A stretch of 5,030 nucleotides of DNA from CAYZHV01 sp964478055 (GTDB lineage: Bacteria; Spirochaetota; Spirochaetia; DSM-27196; Alkalispirochaetaceae), in the NCBI GenBank assembly GCA_964478055.1, contig CAYZHV010000269.1, forward strand, positions 1-5,030, read 5' to 3'. Of this stretch, positions 1 to 5,030 are shown piece by piece. Each line of letters starts with the position of its first letter. Position 1 is the first letter of the stretch. The position numbers and the translations under genes are program-made. Under the pieces are notes generated by a model. That model was given only the letters and a program-made list of their open reading frames with translations, had not been told where the DNA came from and made no database searches.

Positions 1-682
1 AGCTCCCCCTTGGCAGCTCCCGCATTCCCGCGGCGCCCTCCCGAGGGCTCAGGTAAGAGGAGCGGAAACTCCCCTCGAGTAGGGTTCGGACAACCCGCTG
101 GAGGTCCGCAGCCCAGGGATCCTCGCCGCAACGCGTCGAAAGCCCCTCCTCGAGGCGAGGCTGGTTTACAAGAAAGTAGGCGTACCCCCGCTCCTGGAGC
201 TCGAGGAAGAGTGCTCCTTCGAAGCCTCGCTTCCAGCTACCCTCGAGAACCGCCTCCCCTTCCAGATCCTGCGGGTAGAGCGCGGCTCCCGGGAGGAGCC
301 GCCGGGAACCCCGACTTGTCTCGTAGACCGGGGTTACAAGAACCGGGGAGTTAGCGAGGCGGGGGAGCTCCACCCGGACCCTCGCCCCCGGAGAGCTCTC
401 CATCCGCCGGGCGCCGCCCTCGGGGTCGGTCCAGGCGACCTCGTAGTGCACCTGTTCACGTTGCTCCCTCCACCAGGGAGGCAGGGGCGGTGTCCGGAGC
501 TCCAGGGCGACGCCGGGACCGGCGAGGGCGCAGCCGAGGAGGAGCTGCGCGGCGAGCGCCGGAAGAAGGGGACGAAGACACCGGAGGAGTCTTGGGACAC
601 GGGTGGAGCAGCCGGGGCGGATCGAGGCAGTGGGGCAGGTAGAGTTACCGGGACCGGCGGGGATGCATCTGTCTGCGGTCAT
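1..682 (-). CDS. Probable exported lipoprotein of unknown function, C-terminus cut off by window edge
   Basis: An open minus-strand frame runs from ATG at 682 to the left edge without a stop (227 codons visible). G/C-rich third positions and a plausible protein composition support it over the competing frames. Residues about 38-56 form a hydrophobic stretch (LLPALAAQLLLGCALAG) with a lipobox-like LLGC ending at Cys51, after an arginine-containing n-region, so the product is probably exported and lipidated. The rest is polar with W, Y and charged residues (for example residues 69-84, WWREQREQVHYEVAWT) and looks like a folded beta-rich periplasmic or surface domain; I recognise no family. Oddities: the segment before the hydrophobic core is about 35 residues long and holds four cysteines (6, 16, 25, 35), yet no in-frame ATG, GTG or TTG lies between 682 and the lipobox. 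The next ATG is at residue 94. No good ribosome binding site precedes 682. Start and lipidation are inferences; the frame itself is well supported. Confidence 0.72.
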   Translation of the reverse strand, partial: MTADRCIPAGPGNSTCPTASIRPGCSTRVPRLLRCLRPLLPALAAQLLLGCALAGPGVALELRTPPLPPWWREQREQVHYEVAWTDPEGGARRMESSPGARVRVELPRLANSPVLVTPVYETSRGSRRLLPGAALYPQDLEGEAVLEGSWKRGFEGALFLELQERGYAYFLVNQPRLEEGLSTRCGEDPWAADLQRVVRTLLEGSFRSSYLSPREGAAGMRELPRGS

Positions 683-742
683 AAGAGGGAAGTCCCGGGG
701 ATAGAAGCCATCGATTCAGCGAAGGCGAAAATTCCGCCGGCC

Positions 743-772
743 TTGTGCAGAGGAGGGTCCATCGGCTATCTT
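743..772 (+). promoter_or_regulatory. Tentative sigma-70-like promoter for the coiled-coil gene
   Basis: In the 100-bp divergent gap (683-782), TTGTGC at 743-748 and TATCTT at 767-772 are separated by 18 bases, giving 3/6 and 4/6 matches to TTGACA and TATAAT. A start point about 7 bases after the -10 box would leave only a few bases before the ATG at 783. The match is weak and could be chance. I saw no convincing promoter in the opposite direction for the lipoprotein gene, although one must lie in or near this gap unless that gene is expressed in another way. Confidence 0.18.
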
Positions 773-782
773 GTGAGACGCT

Positions 783-2207
783 ATGGCCCGGGACGAGGAG
801 TTTCTCTCCAGTCTAGCCGAGGCGCTAGAGAGTCGCGCGGAGCAGCTTCGCAAGGAGGAGCTCCCGGAGCTCAAGGAGCGCTTTCGGAGCTTTCACGCGT
901 CCTACAAGTCGGTACACAACGTTCTCCTTCGAAAAGGTCTCGTACACGAGGATCCGTACAAGTACGAGCAGCACATCTCGGACGTGGAGATTCCCGAAGA
1001 GAAGCCCTTTCTCGACTCGGAACGGGACGAACAAATGACCATCCGGCTGAGCCGTTTCGAGAACACCCTGGACTATATCGACAGCTACTATGACTTCTCT
1101 TTGGAGGCCCTGGACCTCAAGGAACTGAAAAAGCTGGTCAAGCTCGTTCGCTACATCGACTGGCGCAAAGTAACCGACACTTCCGGCAATTTCACGACAC
1201 GATACCTGGCGGAGTTTATTGGCAAGCTCCAGCGCTCGGCGGACCCGCTCTCGACGGACATCGTGAAAGACGGGCAGGATCAGCTCGCCAAGCACACTAA
1301 GCGAATTCTGGAAATTCTTAAGCACGTGACCACTTATCAGAAGGAGCTCTACAAGTTCCGGGTGCGAAACGAGGTCCTCCCTCACGCCAACCTGCCGGAG
1401 CGAGTCACCGACTCCAATCGGCAGCAAGTCGTGCAGCGTATTAAACGCTCCTTCTCGCAGAACATGCAGGGAGAGCCCTTCCTTTCGGACCTAATCAACG
1501 AGATCCTCGAGGAAGAGTACGGCGAGGAGGGCCCACAGCGGCGGAAAGAGCTCGTTGAGACCCTGCAGGTCAAGAAGGACGAGCCAAAGAAGAAAAGACC
1601 TGAGAACAAACTGAAGCCGATACTGCTCGAATCCGCCCGGGCCATGGCGGGCTCTAGTCGCTCTCTGGACCAGGCGGCAAAGAAGCTCGAGGACAACTGC
1701 GCTGTCCTCGAGAATCGAAAGCTCAGTATCGGCGAAGTCCTCCGGCAGGTCCTGAAGCGGCTCTTCGGACAGGATGAGCAGAACCGGGTCTTTACCATCG
1801 AATATGTGGATGAGGCGACCTCGGCCAGACAGACCGAGGAGCTCCAGTTCGACGTCTTCCTTCAGCGGGTCGGGCGCAAGGCTCGAATCTATGCGGGCAT
1901 TATGTCCCGGGGGGGACAAGCATACAAAAAGCTCGAGGCAACGGAGGAGGAACGGATCCTGGATTTCCTCAACAAGGATCTACAGGAGCTCAACCGGATG
2001 CTCAAACGATTCGAATCCTTGCAGACCTTCTTCAAAAGCGAAGTTCCCCGGGATCAGCGACAGCAACTTCGGGACATCGAGCCGGAAATTGCCACGATTA
2101 AGGAGCAGGTTGCCCAGGCCAAGAAGAAGCGGCACCAGTACGTCTCCAAAATGGAGGAGCTCGAGCAGCTCAAGAAGCTCGGCATCGATACCGAGGGTGG
2201 CGCTTAG
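783..2207 (+). CDS. Large charged coiled-coil cytoplasmic protein, function unknown
   Basis: Encodes 474 residues from ATG 783 to TAG 2205-2207. A TGA in frame at 774-776 excludes any earlier start, and the next Met is residue 85. There is no signal peptide or membrane segment, so the product is cytoplasmic. It is very rich in Glu, Lys, Arg and Leu. Residues about 1-200 look helical with conserved-looking aromatic patches (SYYDFSLEAL at 101-110, YIDWRKV at 124-130). Residues 264-278 form a Lys-rich, probably flexible linker. Residues 280-330 are helical, 335-375 look like a small mixed segment (FTIEYVDEATSA, then FDVFLQRVGRKARIY), and 385-466 are a long heptad-like coiled coil ending in KMEELEQLKKLG. 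There is a single cysteine, residue 306. I recognise no catalytic motif or named family. A lineage-restricted structural or scaffold protein is possible, but this rests on composition only. It is transcribed alone, divergent from the lipoprotein gene and convergent with the aromatic-biosynthesis operon. The only AGGAGG (751-756) is too far upstream (26 bases) to act normally. Confidence 0.9.
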   Translation: MARDEEFLSSLAEALESRAEQLRKEELPELKERFRSFHASYKSVHNVLLRKGLVHEDPYKYEQHISDVEIPEEKPFLDSERDEQMTIRLSRFENTLDYIDSYYDFSLEALDLKELKKLVKLVRYIDWRKVTDTSGNFTTRYLAEFIGKLQRSADPLSTDIVKDGQDQLAKHTKRILEILKHVTTYQKELYKFRVRNEVLPHANLPERVTDSNRQQVVQRIKRSFSQNMQGEPFLSDLINEILEEEYGEEGPQRRKELVETLQVKKDEPKKKRPENKLKPILLESARAMAGSSRSLDQAAKKLEDNCAVLENRKLSIGEVLRQVLKRLFGQDEQNRVFTIEYVDEATSARQTEELQFDVFLQRVGRKARIYAGIMSRGGQAYKKLEATEEERILDFLNKDLQELNRMLKRFESLQTFFKSEVPRDQRQQLRDIEPEIATIKEQVAQAKKKRHQYVSKMEELEQLKKLGIDTEGGA

Positions 2208-2219
2208 GCCGGTAAGCGC
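2200..2219. repeat. Short inverted repeat (hairpin) at the convergent gene junction
   Basis: GCGCTTA at 2200-2206 is complementary to TAAGCGC at 2213-2219, giving a perfect 7-bp stem with a 6-base loop (GGCCGG). It overlaps the stop codon of the plus-strand gene and almost fills the 15-bp space before the stop of the minus-strand gene. Neither side is followed by a run of T, so it is at best a weak bidirectional terminator or an mRNA 3'-end-protecting hairpin; the repeat is real, the role is inferred. Confidence 0.5.
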
Positions 2220-2222
2220 TTC

Positions 2223-4160
2223 TCAGGCCGGCAAACGCCCGTTTGGGCTGCTGCGGTACATACCGAGAATCCGCATTTCCCGAGCCACGCTGTCCAGGGC
2301 GCCAATCGCCTCGTCGAAGAGAGTTCGGTCCTCCGGAATTTCCACGTCCAGATAGAACATGTACTCCCAGGGGCGCCCGTGTATCGGTCGGGACTCGATC
2401 TTTTTCAGGTTAAGAGAGCGATCGGACATGATCTTCATGCACTCGAAGAGCGCTCCTGGCTTGTCCTGGGTGGCAAAGACCAGGGACGCCTTGTCAGCGG
2501 CTTTGTCTTCCGGTGCCTCCGCCCGAGCAAGAATGGCGAAACGGGTGTAATTCCGCGGATTGGTCTCGATCCCTTCTTTTAGCACCTGCATGCCGTAGAT
2601 CTTGGCCGCCGCGGCGTTCGCAATGGCGGCATGCTCTTTTTTGCCAGCCCGGGCAACCTCGGCAACGGAGCCGGCGGTGTCGTAGAAGGGGACCACCTTC
2701 CACTCATGGTGGCTATCGAGGAACTCCCGGCACTGGTCGAGTCCGGGGATTTGAGAGTAGACCGTTTTGACGTCGCCCAGGGTAGCCCCGGGGAGGCCAA
2801 TGAGAGAGTGCTCGATCCGGAGAAAGGTCTCGCCTAGGATCTTCAGGTCCGGATACTGAAGAAGAAGATCGTAGTTCTCGTGAATGGAACCGACCAGGGA
2901 GTTCTCGATGGGCACCACTCCAAAGGCGGAGCGCCCCTCGAGAACGGCTCTAAAAACCTCCCGAAACGACGCCTCCGGGGAAGCCTCGACTTCGCTGTCC
3001 TGAAAGTACCGCTCCAGGGCAATCTGGCTGTAGGCACCCTTCTCGCCCTGAAAGCTCGCCCGAATAGTCCCTTTCTGTCCCGCCAAGTGGAGGTCCGCGG
3101 CCCGGGCTGTTCCGGAGAGGGAGGTCTCTCCGGCGCTTACGGGGATGCGAGTTACCTCTTTCCCGACCACCGGAGAGAGCGCCTCGATGTCCCGCATGAG
3201 CTTCTCGAACTGCTCCGGGAAGAGGGACTGAGGCCCGTCTGAGAGGGCTCGGTCCGGATCAGGGTGGACCTCGACGATAAGTCCGTCCGCCCCGGCGGCC
3301 ACCGCCGCGAGGCCCACCGGGAGCACCTTCTCCCGGATGCCTGTGGCGTGGCTTGGATCCACGATCACCGGAAGGTGGCTGAGCTTCTTCACCACCGGGA
3401 TGGAAGAAATATCCAGGCTATTGCGGGTGTAGGTTTCGAAGGTCCGAATCCCGCGCTCGCAGAGAATGACGTTCTCCGTTCCGTGGGCGAGGAGATACTC
3501 GGCTGCCATGAGCCACTCCTCGATCGTCGCCGCGAGACCGCGCTTGAGCATTACCGGCATGCCCTGGGATCCGACTCGCTTGAGGAGCTCGAAGTTCTGC
3601 ATGTTCCGGGCGCCGATCTGGAATACATCAACGTACTCCCGCATCATCTCCACCTTGTCGGGGGAGACAATCTCGGAGATCACGGCGAGCCCAGTTGCGT
3701 CCCCGGCTTCCCTCAGGTACCGCAAACCCTCTTCGCCAAGTCCCTGAAAGGCGTAGGGTGAGGTCCGGGGCTTATACGCCCCACCCCGGAGCATCACCGC
3801 CCCGGAGCGGGCAACGATCTGGGCGGTTTCCATTATCTGGTCCCTGCTCTCAACAGCGCAGGGCCCGGCAATGACACCGATGCGGTTTCCGCCAACTTTC
3901 ACGTTGCCCACGGGAACTACCGTGTCTTCCTTCTTGAGCTCTCGGGAAGCGAGCTTGTAGGGCTTACTAATGGGAATAACCCGCACGACACCGGGTTGGA
4001 GCTCCACCTCCCGCAGGTCGATGGAGGCGCTACCGACGGCTCCAAAGATCGTCTCTTCCTCGCCGACGATCTCCCGCACCGTAAAGCCCCGCTCTCTGAG
4101 AAAGGAGCGCAGCTGTTCCTTGTCCGAATCCTTGATCGAACGTTCGAGAACTATGACCAT
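2223..4160 (-). CDS. aroF-pheA: Bifunctional DAHP synthase (type I beta) / prephenate dehydratase with ACT domain
   Basis: One 645-residue chain carries two enzymes of aromatic amino acid synthesis. Residues 1-70 resemble the ferredoxin-like regulatory domain of Thermotoga-type DAHP synthase. Residues about 80-338 are the catalytic barrel that joins phosphoenolpyruvate and erythrose 4-phosphate. It shows GPCAVES (99-105), KPRTSPYAFQG (130-140), DPSHATG (268-274) and EVHPDPDRALSDGPQSL (297-313); the expected metal ligands Cys101, His271, Glu297 and Asp308 are present. A linker of about 25 residues follows. Residues about 365-545 are prephenate dehydratase (prephenate to phenylpyruvate), with SFQGEKGAYS (369-378), PIENS (417-421) and NYTRF (537-541), whose Thr539 is the catalytic threonine of the family. 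Residues about 556-636 are an ACT domain with GALF (569-572) and ESRP (589-592), the phenylalanine-binding motifs, so feedback inhibition by phenylalanine is likely. No chorismate mutase domain is present, so prephenate must come from a separate enzyme. ATG 4160 is the first possible start (TAG in frame 12 bases upstream). It lies 17 bp after the lytic transglycosylase gene, in the same operon; the ribosome binding site is poor. Confidence 0.96.
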   Translation of the reverse strand: MVIVLERSIKDSDKEQLRSFLRERGFTVREIVGEEETIFGAVGSASIDLREVELQPGVVRVIPISKPYKLASRELKKEDTVVPVGNVKVGGNRIGVIAGPCAVESRDQIMETAQIVARSGAVMLRGGAYKPRTSPYAFQGLGEEGLRYLREAGDATGLAVISEIVSPDKVEMMREYVDVFQIGARNMQNFELLKRVGSQGMPVMLKRGLAATIEEWLMAAEYLLAHGTENVILCERGIRTFETYTRNSLDISSIPVVKKLSHLPVIVDPSHATGIREKVLPVGLAAVAAGADGLIVEVHPDPDRALSDGPQSLFPEQFEKLMRDIEALSPVVGKEVTRIPVSAGETSLSGTARAADLHLAGQKGTIRASFQGEKGAYSQIALERYFQDSEVEASPEASFREVFRAVLEGRSAFGVVPIENSLVGSIHENYDLLLQYPDLKILGETFLRIEHSLIGLPGATLGDVKTVYSQIPGLDQCREFLDSHHEWKVVPFYDTAGSVAEVARAGKKEHAAIANAAAAKIYGMQVLKEGIETNPRNYTRFAILARAEAPEDKAADKASLVFATQDKPGALFECMKIMSDRSLNLKKIESRPIHGRPWEYMFYLDVEIPEDRTLFDEAIGALDSVAREMRILGMYRSSPNGRLPA

Positions 4161-4177
4161 ATGGGTGGACTATAGCA

Positions 4178-4867
4178 TCACGCCTGGGTGATGGGAAACT
4201 CCCGACCTATGTAGGCTCGAAAGCGCTCGATAAGCTGCTCCCGGTAGTTCATGATGCGACTGACGTAGATCTTCGTGCTCGCCGGGGTCATCCCGTTAAT
4301 GACCCGGTACCGTCCGGCGTTGTAAATAGCCAGAGCCACCCGAGGCTCGGAGCTCTGCTCGAAGCACCAGGAAAGATAATCCGTTCCGTGATATGCGTTG
4401 ACGTCGGGGTCAAAGAAGTCCTCTTCCGTAAGATCTCGAAAGGTAAGACTGTTGAGCTGGAAGACCCCTCGGTCCACGGAGGTCTGGTTGTCGTTCACGG
4501 CGTACTTCGAGAATCTGCTCTCCACAAAGGCGAGAGAAAAAACAACGGAAAGGGGCAGTTCGGTTCGATCCGCGTGATAGAGGATCGGCATGGCGATCTC
4601 CGGATCGCCGGTCAGCTGAACAAAGAAATCCACCACCGCGTCGTGGGTCAGGTCCTCCCGATAGAGTGCGAGCATCGGTTGCTCCGACTCCAGGAGGTTT
4701 CTGACATTCTCGTAGCTCGCCGGAAGCCGGGGCAACCCCTGATCACTCCAGCTCATGGAGAAGGTGTAGGTCTCCGGGCCCTCTACCGCCTCCGAGACGA
4801 ATGCGCCGGAAGTACTGCACCCCAAGAGGAATACCCCGGACAATACAATGAGATACCGATTAATCAT
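4178..4867 (-). CDS. Lytic transglycosylase (SLT-like) lipoprotein
   Basis: The product is 229 residues long. The N-terminus (NRYLIVLSGVFLLGCSTSG) is a type II signal peptide with lipobox LLGC at 14-17, so mature Cys17 should be lipidated and anchor the protein in a membrane facing the periplasm. Residues about 95-212 resemble the goose-lysozyme-like SLT domain that cleaves peptidoglycan glycan strands to 1,6-anhydro-muropeptides. Glu116 in FVESRFSKYAVN is the expected catalytic acid. DRGVFQLN (132-139) stands in the place of the usual G-L-M-Q-L/I motif, YNAG (182-185) matches the A-Y-N-A-G motif, and YVSRIMNYREQL (201-212) is the typical closing helix. Residues 30-95 look like a helical N-terminal region without a recognised family. 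The gene is short for the family. Its ATG overlaps the stop of the upstream methyltransferase gene (ATGA), indicating translational coupling; GTGAAG about 9 bases upstream is a modest ribosome binding site. Its link to the following aromatic-biosynthesis gene is probably operon membership only. Confidence 0.88.
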   Translation of the reverse strand: MINRYLIVLSGVFLLGCSTSGAFVSEAVEGPETYTFSMSWSDQGLPRLPASYENVRNLLESEQPMLALYREDLTHDAVVDFFVQLTGDPEIAMPILYHADRTELPLSVVFSLAFVESRFSKYAVNDNQTSVDRGVFQLNSLTFRDLTEEDFFDPDVNAYHGTDYLSWCFEQSSEPRVALAIYNAGRYRVINGMTPASTKIYVSRIMNYREQLIERFRAYIGREFPITQA

Positions 4868-5030
4868 GATTGTGTCTTCACTACTACTGCGTGTCCATTA
4901 AGATTGTGAATAACCAGCCGATCGGCCCGAGCTGCTTCTTCGTTTACAAACGCAGTTACACCTTCGCAGCCATAGAAACCGTAGTCGTCGTACACAATGA
5001 TGCCTCCGACCGGCATGCGCGGCCACACCC
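4864..5030 (-). CDS. C-terminal fragment of a TylF/MycF-like SAM-dependent methyltransferase (5' part outside window)
   Basis: A minus-strand frame enters from the right edge and ends at TGA 4866-4864, leaving 54 residues. It begins WPRMPVGGIIVYDDYGFYGC, matching the last strand and loop of the class I methyltransferase fold in the TylF/MycF (macrocin O-methyltransferase-like) family: R-x-x-P-G-G-x-I-x-x-D-D-Y-G. In that family the Asp pair of DDY takes part in metal binding. It continues with an EGVTAFVNE helix and closes with a final beta hairpin (RLVIHNLNGHAVVVK). Such enzymes methylate sugar hydroxyls or other small molecules with S-adenosylmethionine; the substrate here cannot be told. 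Only this fragment is visible, so the family call rests on about 45 residues, and a related Methyltransf_24-type enzyme is the main alternative. The last bases overlap the ATG of the lytic transglycosylase gene by four, so it is the upstream partner in that operon. Confidence 0.78.
   Translation of the reverse strand, partial: VWPRMPVGGIIVYDDYGFYGCEGVTAFVNEEAARADRLVIHNLNGHAVVVKTQS

Noticed and set aside
10..354. Plus-strand 114-codon frame at the left edge
   Set aside because: Its product is Pro/Arg/Gly-rich, and it lies antisense to the lipoprotein gene.
334..600. Minus-strand 88-codon frame starting with GTG at 600
   Set aside because: It overlaps the longer lipoprotein frame in another phase and its product is Ser/Pro/Arg-rich. 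The frame with a hydrophobic core and lipobox continues open to the window edge and is far more protein-like.
751..756. AGGAGG as the ribosome binding site of the gene at 783
   Set aside because: It lies 26 bases before the ATG, too far for normal use, and an in-frame stop at 774-776 excludes a nearer upstream start.
446..1093. Plus-strand open frame of 215 codons crossing the divergent gap
   Set aside because: It is antisense to the lipoprotein frame and then out of frame with the well-supported gene at 783. Its product is Gly/Arg/Ser-rich low-complexity sequence typical of a GC-rich shadow frame.
825..1919. Three long minus-strand open frames (825-1427, 1382-1798, 1491-1919)
   Set aside because: They are antisense to the coiled-coil gene and arise from its Glu/Lys/Leu-rich codons, which read as Leu/Phe/Ser on the other strand. 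They have no recognisable domains and overlap each other.
2200..2219. Intrinsic (Rho-independent) terminator
   Set aside because: The stem is only 7 bp and no T-run follows on either strand, so I list it only as an inverted repeat.
1774..2355. Plus-strand 193-codon frame, Ser/Arg-rich
   Set aside because: It is a +1-type shadow of the coiled-coil gene's end that runs across the junction; composition is typical of an out-of-frame reading.
3264..3761. Plus-strand 165-codon frame, His/Asp/Leu-rich
   Set aside because: It is antisense to the DAHP synthase catalytic domain, whose motifs are fully intact on the minus strand.
4388..4909. Plus-strand 173-codon frame
   Set aside because: It is antisense to the lytic transglycosylase lipoprotein and the methyltransferase end; it has no recognisable motif.

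Overview
This is a compact, moderately GC-rich bacterial chromosomal segment (clearly above 50% G+C by eye, with G/C-rich third codon positions in every real gene). It holds five protein genes and almost no spare DNA. I see no mobile element, CRISPR array, tRNA, rRNA or phage gene. The combination of a thermotogal-type DAHP synthase fused to a prephenate dehydratase, short lipoproteins with LLGC lipoboxes, and a large charged coiled-coil cytoplasmic protein of unknown function would fit a free-living Spirochaetota member (Spirochaeta or Alkalispirochaeta-like). That lineage is an inference from gene content, not proven by any marker here.

Left part (1-782): a minus-strand gene runs off the left edge. 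It encodes a probable secreted lipoprotein or signal-peptide protein that I cannot assign to a family. Its start at 682 faces, across a 100-bp divergent gap, the start of a plus-strand gene at 783.

Middle (783-2207, +): a 474-residue, highly charged, helix-rich cytoplasmic protein with a C-terminal coiled coil. I do not recognise its function; it is the main unknown of the window.

Right part (2223-5030, all minus strand): an apparent operon read right to left. It begins with the C-terminal end of a TylF/MycF-like SAM-dependent methyltransferase. A 4-base ATGA overlap leads to a small lipoprotein with a lytic-transglycosylase (SLT) fold, and a 17-bp gap leads to a 645-residue fusion enzyme. 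The fusion joins the first committed enzyme of the shikimate pathway (DAHP synthase) to prephenate dehydratase with a C-terminal ACT domain, so both ends of phenylalanine synthesis are in one chain. No chorismate mutase domain lies between them. The operon converges on the coiled-coil gene with only 15 bp between stop codons and a small hairpin overlapping the junction.

No clearly new multi-gene system is visible. The points most worth a second look are the bifunctional enzyme, the unknown coiled-coil protein, the odd N-terminus of the left-edge lipoprotein, and the near absence of good Shine-Dalgarno sites.
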